NCBI GenBank assembly: GCA_947303805.1
Contig: CAMYZE010000010.1
Coordinates: forward strand, 1 to 64,000
From: an uncultured Clostridia bacterium
GTDB taxonomy: Bacteria; Bacillota; Clostridia; Lachnospirales; Lachnospiraceae
Length of the DNA: 64,000 nucleotides
Direction of reading: 5' to 3'
Position numbers and translations under genes: made by a program. The notes beneath the pieces are model-generated. The model was given only the letters and a program-made list of their open reading frames with translations. It was not told the DNA's origin and did no database searches. Positions 1 through 6,570 of this stretch are shown piece after piece; positions within the stretch are counted from its first letter, which is position 1; each line of letters opens with the position of its first letter.

Positions 1-53
1 ATTCAAACGAATTTTTCGGGTTTGTGTGTTTATTCTATTTTCATTGTACAGAG

Positions 54-139
54 CGGACAGGCAGGGATTCGAACCCTGGTGGCATTGCTGCCCAACGGTT
101 TTCAAGACCGCCTCGTTATGACCACTTCGATACCTGTCC
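54..139 (-). tRNA. tRNA-Ser (anticodon UGA)
   Basis: Read on the minus strand, this is a class II tRNA with a 7-bp acceptor stem (GGACAGG at 133-139 pairing with CCTGTCC at 55-61). The anticodon loop CTTGAAA has its TGA at plus-strand 102-104. There is a long variable arm and a canonical T arm with the GGTTCGAATCC loop. The discriminator base is G and no CCA is encoded. The long variable arm and the UGA anticodon make it the serine tRNA for UCA/UCG-type codons. Confidence 0.95.
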
Positions 140-236
140 ATGTGACACTTACATATAAAGTAAAGTCAAAAAAACAAACCGCCGAAGAATATCGGCAAGT
201 TTTCATATTTTATAACAAAATAAGCCTTTTGTCAAT

Positions 237-276
237 AAAAAAAGTAGCAATTTTTCAACAAAAATTGCCACTTTTT
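237..276 (-). terminator. Rho-independent terminator, GT-C gene at 295
   Basis: An inverted repeat with 15-16 bp arms, one mismatch and the loop CAAC lies just after the stop codon of the minus-strand gene ending at 295. On the minus strand the outer arm is a run of T residues, which fits intrinsic termination. The A/T-rich arms would work in both directions. Confidence 0.75.
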
Positions 277-294
277 GCTAGTCAATATATGCTA

Positions 295-1887
295 TTATTG
301 GCGTTTTTTGCCGAAAACATAAAATCTATCAGTTTCGCCAATTTGGTCATAATAAAGATGCAACGCATATAAAATTTGCTTTCTCTGTCCTTCTGTAACT
401 AAGTCAAAATTCTGAATGCAAAAAATATCAGGTTCATGACTAATAATATACTTTACCTGCTCGTCTATAGCTACTTGATAAGTATTATAAGTTATAAATG
501 GTCGTATAAAATATTTATATTTTATATCTGCATCTAACCATAAATACACCTCTGGATGTAATCCCAGAGCAAAAACATTCAAGTTACTGAAGTCAGGTTC
601 ATATTCCCTTATTACATTTCTTAAACGTTCGGCATTATATTGATGTGATACTGCATCTTTATTGGTTCTTTGATAATTATAATAAAAATTAGCAGTTACA
701 AAAAATAATAGCAGTAAAATTATAACGATATTACATAATAATCTGAACTTTAATTTTGTATAAAAAACAAAATGATAATTCAAAATAACTTTTACAACAA
801 AAATATATATCACTATCAAGTATGGCAACAAACTATATAAATAATATGTATGTGGTCTTCCTACTACAAATATTGTCATACAAGTCAACAAGATCTGTAA
901 GCACAACGCAATTTTACAATGTCTATTATAATTCAAAATAAACAACAAAACAATTGATAAACCTATTGATACCATAATTTTAGTGCACTTAGTCATCAAA
1001 TCAAGCATTAAGGTTGCGAATCCTGTTTTTGATGATATTGAATTTGATAATTCACTGAGATTAGGTATGTAAATCATATCATCATGAGCATAAGCTAAAT
1101 TAGTATCCCACACAGCAAATATCATATCTCTGACACTGTCAGTAACTATCATATAAACTACATATGGAATAATTGCCACAGCCACTCCTAAAAGTCCTAG
1201 GCAAAAAGTCTTGAGTACTCCAGTCCAACATTTCTGCTTTATAAAATCATATAAAAGAGGAAGAACTAATGGGACGAATAATATTATGCCTTTTAGGTTA
1301 ATCATAAATACAAATCCAGCGAGTACGCCTATAATAAACATGTGCTTTGGTATATCTATGATGGAAATTTTACCATAATAATACTTGCACATTATATATA
1401 TTGACGGCATAACTAATGCTACAACATAAGGTTCTGTATTGTAATAGCCACCTACGATAGTATAATTACTTAATACAACTCCCATTATGATAATTCCAAT
1501 TAATATAATAGTAAAACGTAACTTTTTACTAGGCATTACTCCATTTTTAAATATCTCATTATCAAATACTAATATTAATATCTTATATATAAATAATAAA
1601 GTCACAAACAATATTGTAACTTCCATTAAAAATAATCCAGTATTATAATTCACAAGTGAAGCCAAACCGTTTGTGAAATAAATATATGGCATCTTGTGAT
1701 CAAATATGTCCTTATAAAGCACCTTTCCTTTTAAGATTTCTCTACCAATTGCAATATAACACGCCCCATCGCCACTTATCACATCTTTATTATATATCAA
1801 TGAATAAGTTGATGTTAAGAATCTTGTTAATATAGAATATATTAAAATTATCAATGCAATCATTCTATTTTCATTTTTATTATTCAT
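295..1887 (-). CDS. Polytopic membrane glycosyltransferase, GT-C/GT39-like (paralogue 1)
   Basis: About 530 residues with ten or more hydrophobic segments. The first extracytoplasmic loop carries GDGACYIAIGREILKGKVLY followed by KDIFDHKMPYIYF, the acidic-loop arrangement expected of GT-C enzymes that use polyprenyl-phosphate sugars. The C-terminal tail, with LWLDADIKYKYFIRPFITYN, is shared with three other genes here (1931, 45675, 60353). Start choice: the ATG at 1887 matches the paralogues' N-termini. An ATG at 1965 has a better SD (GGAGAG) but would overlap the upstream gene by 35 bp and add residues not seen in the paralogues. It lies 43 bp downstream of its tandem duplicate. The sugar and acceptor cannot be told from sequence; surface polysaccharide or protein glycosylation is inferred. 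Confidence 0.8.
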   Translation of the reverse strand: MNNKNENRMIALIILIYSILTRFLTSTYSLIYNKDVISGDGACYIAIGREILKGKVLYKDIFDHKMPYIYFTNGLASLVNYNTGLFLMEVTILFVTLLFIYKILILVFDNEIFKNGVMPSKKLRFTIILIGIIIMGVVLSNYTIVGGYYNTEPYVVALVMPSIYIMCKYYYGKISIIDIPKHMFIIGVLAGFVFMINLKGIILFVPLVLPLLYDFIKQKCWTGVLKTFCLGLLGVAVAIIPYVVYMIVTDSVRDMIFAVWDTNLAYAHDDMIYIPNLSELSNSISSKTGFATLMLDLMTKCTKIMVSIGLSIVLLFILNYNRHCKIALCLQILLTCMTIFVVGRPHTYYLYSLLPYLIVIYIFVVKVILNYHFVFYTKLKFRLLCNIVIILLLLFFVTANFYYNYQRTNKDAVSHQYNAERLRNVIREYEPDFSNLNVFALGLHPEVYLWLDADIKYKYFIRPFITYNTYQVAIDEQVKYIISHEPDIFCIQNFDLVTEGQRKQILYALHLYYDQIGETDRFYVFGKKRQ

Positions 1888-1930
1888 AATCAGTAAATTT
1901 TTACTTCCTAAAATCATGTTTGCTAAACAA

Positions 1931-3517
1931 TTATTTCCTGATTTTTCCATATAAATAATACTCATTAGTCTCTCCAATGAGATCATAATAATAATTCAAG
2001 ATAAACTTAATCTGCATTTCTAATTGTTTAGGCACAAACTCAAAATTTCGAACAACTATTATATCTGGATTTATATTGTTGATATAATTTGTTTGTTCAT
2101 TAAATGCAACTTTGAAACTATTATAAGTTATAAATGGTCTCACAAAATACTTATAATTAATATCTGCATCTAACCATAAATAAATGTCTGGTATATATGC
2201 GAATCCAAGTATTTTTAATTTACTATAATTAGAATCATACTGCTTTGCAACATCTTGTAATTCTTTAGCATCTTTCAAACTCTTTTCTGCCACTTTGCAA
2301 ATTTTTTTATCATTTAAACCAAAAATAATAGCCAATAGCAAAATAAAACTTAAGACAATGCTTATTACACTTGAGTACTTAAAATTAATGTGTCCTATAT
2401 TAAATACAACATTTATAAATAATTTTATAACAAAAGCAAAAATAACTACTATATAAGGTAATAAAGTGTATAAATAATATATATGTGGCCTTCCAATTGA
2501 TAAAGTAATTATGAGTGCAACTAAAAATTCAAAACATAAGCCTATTTTAAATTTTAAATTATACTTTAGTAAAAAAAGAATTGGTATGGATAAAATTATA
2601 AAAGATGTGGCAATCGGAGATTTAACGAAAAACAATAAAAGTAAGTTCTTTAATCCACCACTGGTGCTTATTACACCTGCTGCCGACTCAAATTTATAAT
2701 TTATATAATCATTTGCATACGCCAAATTGGTATCCCACACCGCAAATATCATGTCTTTTACACTGTCAGTAACTATCATATAAATTACATATGGCAAGAT
2801 AACAATAATTACTCCAAATAGCCCAAGGCAAAATGTCTTCAGCAAACCCAACCATTGTTTCTGCTTTATAAAATCAAATGCAAGAGGAATAACCAAAGGC
2901 ACAAATAGCACTATTCCCTTTAGATTAATCATAAATGTTAAACCAGCTAACAAACCTATAAAAAACATTTGTTTAGGTATATTCAAAATGTTTATTTTTC
3001 CATAATAATACTTAGCCATTATGTAAATCGCTGGCATAACTAGTGCTACAGCAAATGCTTCCGTCCTATAGTAACCTTCTGTTATAGCAAAATCACTTAA
3101 TATTATCCCCATAATAAAAGTTCCAATTAACGAAATTACATATAATTGCTTTTCTGTTAGTGATTCGCCATTTTTAAACTTTTCATTTTCAAAGAATAAT
3201 ATTAATATTTTAAATATAAAATACAATGTTACAAATAAAATTAGAACTTCAACTAAAAAAAGACCTATATGGTTATATTCGAGTAGCGAGGCAAGACCAT
3301 TTATAAAATAAATGTATGGGGTCTTGTGGTCAAATATGTCCTTATATAGGACTTTCCCCTGCATAATAGCTTTTCCAATCACATAAAAACAGGCCCCATC
3401 ACCATGCATCACATATTTATCAAATCTTATAGAGTGTATTGACGAAAAAAACCTCGTCGCCACCGAATACAGCAACAAAACTAAAGCCGCTATTCTATTT
3501 TTAGTTCTATCTTTCAT
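1931..3517 (-). CDS. Polytopic membrane glycosyltransferase, GT-C/GT39-like (paralogue 2)
   Basis: 528 residues, clearly homologous along its whole length to the next gene downstream. Both share the loop motif KGKVLYKDIFDHKTPYIYF, the segment YMIVTDSVKDMIFAVWDTNL and the C-terminal block with LWLDADINYKYF. The pair is a tandem duplication that has diverged. The N-terminus MKDRTKNRIAALVLLLYS begins directly before TM1, supporting this start. It follows the CPAC-motif gene by 15 bp and is probably cotranscribed with it. The function is inferred from the GT-C topology. No substrate can be assigned. Confidence 0.82.
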   Translation of the reverse strand: MKDRTKNRIAALVLLLYSVATRFFSSIHSIRFDKYVMHGDGACFYVIGKAIMQGKVLYKDIFDHKTPYIYFINGLASLLEYNHIGLFLVEVLILFVTLYFIFKILILFFENEKFKNGESLTEKQLYVISLIGTFIMGIILSDFAITEGYYRTEAFAVALVMPAIYIMAKYYYGKINILNIPKQMFFIGLLAGLTFMINLKGIVLFVPLVIPLAFDFIKQKQWLGLLKTFCLGLFGVIIVILPYVIYMIVTDSVKDMIFAVWDTNLAYANDYINYKFESAAGVISTSGGLKNLLLLFFVKSPIATSFIILSIPILFLLKYNLKFKIGLCFEFLVALIITLSIGRPHIYYLYTLLPYIVVIFAFVIKLFINVVFNIGHINFKYSSVISIVLSFILLLAIIFGLNDKKICKVAEKSLKDAKELQDVAKQYDSNYSKLKILGFAYIPDIYLWLDADINYKYFVRPFITYNSFKVAFNEQTNYINNINPDIIVVRNFEFVPKQLEMQIKFILNYYYDLIGETNEYYLYGKIRK

Positions 3518-3532
3518 TTATCAAAGTGCATT

Positions 3533-3865
3533 CTATATGTTCTTTAATACTACTTTCCCAGCCTGGCATGCAGGGCAGATACAAGTATCCTCGCCATTTG
3601 ACTTTGCATCTTCTGCAGCTTTCAAAACAGCATCTATCTTGTCTCCATATATTTGTTTTCCCATATCAGACTTCAAAAATCCAATACAAGAATCAATAGA
3701 AGAAACGCTTCCTTTTAAATATTCAATATACTTATTAAACTTTTCTGTTTCATCTGCCTTGTCCACAGAATTAAGCCAATCATTTGCTAGATTTTTAAGT
3801 TCGGCAAAGCAACTTGGTGCTGCTACCAATTCCTTAGTTTTTTCAATAATTATTTTCTTATCCAT
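3533..3865 (-). CDS. Small conserved CICPAC-motif protein
   Basis: 110 residues, soluble, mostly helical, ending with TCICPACQAGKVVLKNI. The CxCPAC cysteine pattern near the C-terminus could bind metal. I recall similar small proteins in Lachnospiraceae genomes, some misleadingly labelled Hsp90-like; nothing in this chain looks like an Hsp90 ATPase. The start is secure: a strong GGGAGGAG SD lies 7 nt upstream of the ATG. An extended -10 promoter lies at 3910-3938. The function is unknown. Confidence 0.75.
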   Translation of the reverse strand: MDKKIIIEKTKELVAAPSCFAELKNLANDWLNSVDKADETEKFNKYIEYLKGSVSSIDSCIGFLKSDMGKQIYGDKIDAVLKAAEDAKSNGEDTCICPACQAGKVVLKNI

Positions 3866-3909
3866 AAATTTTCTCCTCCCAAAATATACTTTTTACTAAA
3901 TTTGATGAA

Positions 3910-3938
3910 ATTATATCATAGATAAAATACCAATACAA
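3910..3938 (-). promoter_or_regulatory. Promoter for the CPAC-motif gene
   Basis: On the minus strand TTGTAT (3933-3938), a 17-bp spacer and TATAAT (3910-3915) preceded by TGA form a sigma-A promoter with an extended -10. The predicted start of transcription is near 3903, giving a short leader with the GGGAGGAG SD. Confidence 0.65.
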
Positions 3939-3960
3939 TCTATTATTTAATTACAATTTG

Positions 3961-3968
3961 TGATATAA
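3961..3968 (+). promoter_or_regulatory. Extended -10 promoter for the 75-residue protein
   Basis: TGATATAAT on the plus strand is an exact TGnTATAAT extended -10, about 25 bp upstream of the ATG at 3993. No good -35 box is visible 17 bp further up. It is divergent from the promoter at 3910-3938. Confidence 0.5.
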
Positions 3969-3992
3969 TTGATTGTACCAAGGAGGAAAAAT

Positions 3993-4220
3993 ATGGATAT
4001 AGGAATGATGCTAAAATTAGGTGGCCTCTGGGCGAAGTTTACAAAAAATCACCCAAAGTTTCCACAATTCATAAAAGCTGTTCAAAAAAATGGATTTAAG
4101 CCAGACACTGTAATTGATATTAAACTTACATATCCTGATGGGAATGTCGTAAATAGCAATTTGAAGATTACTGAATCAGATTTGGCGATAATTGAAGAAT
4201 TAAAGAAATTAAAAAAATAG
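3993..4220 (+). CDS. Hypothetical protein, 75 residues
   Basis: One of only two plus-strand genes. The start at 3993 is set by the SD AAGGAGG five to six bases upstream; an in-frame ATG at 3969 has no SD and overlaps the -10 box. The protein begins MDIGMMLKLGGLWAKFTKNH and ends in a lysine-rich helix. A PDG turn with flanking strands suggests a small alpha/beta fold. It resembles short uncharacterised proteins I recall from Clostridia. No function is assigned. Confidence 0.75.
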   Translation: MDIGMMLKLGGLWAKFTKNHPKFPQFIKAVQKNGFKPDTVIDIKLTYPDGNVVNSNLKITESDLAIIEELKKLKK

Positions 4221-4240
4221 TTCCACTTAGGAACTATTTT
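4214..4240. terminator. Bidirectional terminator between convergent genes
   Basis: An 11-bp perfect stem (AAAATAGTTCC / GGAACTATTTT, loop ACTTA) overlaps the stop codons of both convergent genes. T-rich tracts follow it on each strand, so one hairpin serves both transcripts. Confidence 0.8.
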
Positions 4241-4704
4241 ATTAACTTTTTTATGTCAGATGCCGACTTTGCCTCAGCCCTATTTTCGCCGTGCACTCTT
4301 ACCGCATACTCGTCATCGCCAAGTTTTCCACTATATGGAAGATCGGTATTGCAGAAGTTGAAAAGCTCTTCTATTACTTTCATATCATTTGTATTGACCT
4401 TTGTACAAATTGAAATATCTAGATGGATCTTATCAAGACTTAAGTCAACCTTAGACAAAGTTAAATAAATATTTTTCTTACACTTTTCCACAGCAGACAA
4501 CACCTTGCTTCTCTTCTCTACTAAATCCGCAGTAGGATTATCAAACACCATTATTTCGTTATAATTTGAAACTACTGTGTCTCCATCTATTCCCTGTATA
4601 GCCTCTGACAATTCTTCAAAAGTACTTGGCTTAACCTCTTTAAGTCCAAGTTCCTTATATAAATTTTTTAATCTTGAGCTATCACCTTTAAATCCAATTA
4701 CCAT
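4234..4704 (-). CDS. Hypothetical protein, 156 residues
   Basis: A soluble protein of 156 residues without signal peptide or membrane segments. It starts MVIGFKGDSSRLKNLYKELG and has a charged C-terminal tail. I do not recognise the family. The start is supported by AGGAGA seven bases upstream of the ATG and by a good promoter at 4742-4770, so it is probably transcribed alone. It shares its terminator with the convergent small gene. Confidence 0.7.
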   Translation of the reverse strand: MVIGFKGDSSRLKNLYKELGLKEVKPSTFEELSEAIQGIDGDTVVSNYNEIMVFDNPTADLVEKRSKVLSAVEKCKKNIYLTLSKVDLSLDKIHLDISICTKVNTNDMKVIEELFNFCNTDLPYSGKLGDDEYAVRVHGENRAEAKSASDIKKLIK

Positions 4705-4741
4705 ATATATCTCCTTTTAATATACTTATTTTCGCAACCTT

Positions 4742-4770
4742 ATTTTATCATAACTTAATAATTTTTTCAA
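4742..4770 (-). promoter_or_regulatory. Promoter for the 156-residue gene
   Basis: Minus strand: TTGAAA (4765-4770), a 17-bp spacer and TAAAAT (4742-4747), with TGA directly before the -10, giving an extended -10. The AGGAGA ribosome site lies downstream. Confidence 0.65.
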
Positions 4771-4783
4771 TTTTATAATTGTC

Positions 4784-5572
4784 TTATGACATTTCATACA
4801 TGAGTATTGATAATGCCGTCACTGCTGCGGTTTCTGTCCTAAGTATCCTTTCTCCAAGTGACAAAATGTAAATTCCCGAACTTTTCGCTATTTCAATTTC
4901 TTTTTCGGAAAATCCCCCCTCTGGACCTATTATCACATTTATAATCGGCTCATTGCTAGCATCCACTTTTTGCCTTATATTTTGTATGACTCTTTTCGTC
5001 TCATTAATTCTTGAAGCATTTTCATAAAACAGTAAGGTATATGATTCTTCTCCTTTAGACGTATTTTTTCCAGTTTCTTTTATTAACTCATCAAACTTCA
5101 CTGGTTCTTTAACTTCTGGTATTATATGTCTCTTACTTTGCTCTGCGGCAGATTTTGCAATTTTGTTAAACCTGTCAATTTTTTTCTCACTTTTCTTTTC
5201 ATCTATCTTAGCGATGCAGTATTCTGTCGAAAGAGGTGTTATGCTGCTCACTCCAAGTTCCACTGCCTTTTCTATTATAAACTCCAACTTATCCGACTTG
5301 CTTATTCCTTGATATAGATTTATCATTACAGGCAGTTCTCTTGCGGCAGTCTCTTCTAATATTGTGAGCATGACATATTCACTATCGACATTTTTAACCT
5401 CACAAAGGTAGTCAAATGACGATTTAAACGGCACAAGCGAGCAAAGTACCTTTTCTTTCTCATTTATCCTAAGCGACTTAACTAAATGATTAAATGCCTC
5501 ATCATCTTTTGAAAGTCTAATAACTTTAGCTTCTAAGTCGACTATATTTTCATTTACAAATATATGATGCAT
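4784..5572 (-). CDS. rsmE: 16S rRNA (uracil-1498-N3)-methyltransferase RsmE
   Basis: 262 residues, the normal length for RsmE, which methylates N3 of U1498 in helix 44 of 16S rRNA using S-adenosylmethionine. An N-terminal PUA-like domain (to about residue 75) precedes a SPOUT domain. Family signatures visible are KSDKLEFIIEKAVELGV, the AAEQSKR helix, IIGPEGGFSEKEIE, and the trefoil-knot segment SLGERILRTETAA near the C-terminus. The ATG lies only 6 bases past an extended -10 box and has no SD, so the transcript may be leaderless. Confidence 0.95.
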   Translation of the reverse strand: MHHIFVNENIVDLEAKVIRLSKDDEAFNHLVKSLRINEKEKVLCSLVPFKSSFDYLCEVKNVDSEYVMLTILEETAARELPVMINLYQGISKSDKLEFIIEKAVELGVSSITPLSTEYCIAKIDEKKSEKKIDRFNKIAKSAAEQSKRHIIPEVKEPVKFDELIKETGKNTSKGEESYTLLFYENASRINETKRVIQNIRQKVDASNEPIINVIIGPEGGFSEKEIEIAKSSGIYILSLGERILRTETAAVTALSILMYEMS

Positions 5573-5578
5573 ATTTTA

Positions 5579-5607
5579 ATTATATCACAAATGACTCATT
5601 ACTACAA
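5579..5607 (-). promoter_or_regulatory. Promoter of rsmE, predicted leaderless start
   Basis: Minus strand: TTGTAG (5602-5607), a 17-bp spacer and TATAAT (5579-5584) with a TGn extension. Seven bases downstream is 5572, the A of the rsmE start codon. No SD is present, so the mRNA would begin at or next to the ATG. Confidence 0.55.
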
Positions 5608-5612
5608 AATAA

Positions 5613-5634
5613 AAAGGATGCTGCTGCATCCTTT
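5613..5634 (-). terminator. Terminator after divIC
   Basis: The arms AAAGGATGC and GCATCCTTT form a 9-bp stem with a four-base loop. On the minus strand it is followed by TTTTTATTTT. It ends the hup-rqcP-divIC transcript just past the divIC stop. Confidence 0.85.
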
Positions 5635-5637
5635 ATA

Positions 5638-5958
5638 TTAATTTGGCCTTATAACGATTTCGTCTCTTTTGATAAGTCCTAATTCCTGTCTGGCTATCGC
5701 TTCGATATCTTCATCTGTTGTCACGCGTTTTTCTTGCTTTTTTAGTTGCTTGAGCCTATCGTCTTCTGCTGCTATCTGCTCTTCCAAATCTTCAATTCTA
5801 TCAAGTTTTTTAGCATATTCATCATTTTTCTCATTGAAGACCTTATATGAAAAACCAATGAGAGCCGCAAGCACCAATAAGACAAATAGCATGAAAACCC
5901 TTTTCACTGGGGAGTTTACAACTGCCCCGCCTCTACTTCTTTTTATCTCTTCGTTCAT
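5638..5958 (-). CDS. divIC: Septum formation initiator, FtsB/DivIC family
   Basis: 106 residues: a short basic cytoplasmic tail, one TM segment at about residues 20-42 (VFMLFVLLVLAALIGFSYKV), then an extracytoplasmic coiled coil rich in E/K/L, and the typical end ITDEDIEAIARQELGLI-like block (here TTDEDIEAIARQELGLIKRD). DivIC works with DivIB and FtsL in the divisome. It overlaps rqcP by 26 bp, so the two are translationally coupled. In sporulating Clostridia and Bacilli yabP and yabQ lie between these genes; they are absent here. Confidence 0.9.
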   Translation of the reverse strand: MNEEIKRSRGGAVVNSPVKRVFMLFVLLVLAALIGFSYKVFNEKNDEYAKKLDRIEDLEEQIAAEDDRLKQLKKQEKRVTTDEDIEAIARQELGLIKRDEIVIRPN

Positions 5959-6151
5959 ATGGCAATGTCACAACCTCGTGAGATATCTCACTATCTCCAT
6001 ACTTTATAGAAATCTTATCCCCAAGACAAACCTCGTATGAGGACTTCTTAACAACGCCGTTCACGGACACCTTTTCGCTGTCACATAAGGCATTTGCTAT
6101 TGTTCTTCTTTTAATAATTCTCGCTTCTTTAAGATATTTATCTAATCGCAT
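5933..6151 (-). CDS. rqcP: S4-domain RNA-binding protein RqcP (YabO family)
   Basis: 72 residues made of a single S4 RNA-binding fold. It begins MRLDKYLKEARIIKRRTIA, the conserved alpha-L basic helix, and continues VSVNGVVKKSSYEVCLGDKI. RqcP binds the 50S subunit and assists RqcH in alanine tailing of stalled nascent chains; that role comes from the family. It lies 3 bp after hup and overlaps divIC, a conserved Firmicutes order. Confidence 0.9.
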   Translation of the reverse strand: MRLDKYLKEARIIKRRTIANALCDSEKVSVNGVVKKSSYEVCLGDKISIKYGDSEISHEVVTLPYERRDKKK

Positions 6152-6154
6152 TGA

Positions 6155-6427
6155 TTAGTTCATCATATCCTTGAAAGACTTGCCAGCTTTGAACTTTGGA
6201 GTCTTAGAAGCTGCAATCTTAATTTCCTCGCCAGTTTGTGGGTTTCTACCAGTTCTAGCCTTTCTATTAGATACATCAAATGTACCAAATCCAGCTATAG
6301 CTACTTTCTCACCACTCTTAAGAGCTGCTTGGATAGTATCAACAAATGCATTTACAGATGCCTCACTGTCCTTCTTTGTTAATCCAGTAGCCTCAGCAAT
6401 TTTCTCAACTAAATCACCTTTATTCAT
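6155..6427 (-). CDS. hup: HU family nucleoid-associated DNA-binding protein
   Basis: 90 residues, the standard HU length. It starts [20 protein letters not shown] and has the beta-arm signature [20 protein letters not shown] and the end [13 protein letters not shown]. The start at 6427 is chosen because TATAGGAGG lies five bases upstream; the open frame extends further upstream only through noncoding promoter sequence. HU bends and compacts DNA. It is the first gene of the hup-rqcP-divIC operon. Confidence 0.96.
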   Translation of the reverse strand: MNKGDLVEKIAEATGLTKKDSEASVNAFVDTIQAALKSGEKVAIAGFGTFDVSNRKARTGRNPQTGEEIKIAASKTPKFKAGKSFKDMMN

Positions 6428-6492
6428 AATTCCTCCTATATATAGGCTATTGCCTATTGATTTTATTGGACTTTTAAAGCCCTTAGACATAT

Positions 6493-6520
6493 ATTTTAAT
6501 ATAAAATTGCAAAAAGTCAA
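6493..6520 (-). promoter_or_regulatory. Promoter of hup
   Basis: Minus strand: TTGACT (6515-6520), a 16-bp spacer and TAAAAT (6493-6498). The predicted start is near 6486, leaving a leader of about 60 nt before the hup ATG. Confidence 0.65.
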
Positions 6521-6570
6521 GTAAAATCGGCATTTTTTTGATATTTTTTAACCACTACATATAGTGGCCG

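Noticed and set aside
1888-1986. Longer start for the GT-C gene at 1965 or 1986
   Set aside because: The extra residues have no counterpart in the three paralogues and would overlap the upstream gene. The ATG at 1887 is preferred, although the SD at 1965 is better.
4769-4782. Small CAATT/AATTG hairpin after rsmE as a terminator
   Set aside because: The stem is only five bp of A/T, it overlaps the next gene's promoter, and it is not convincing.
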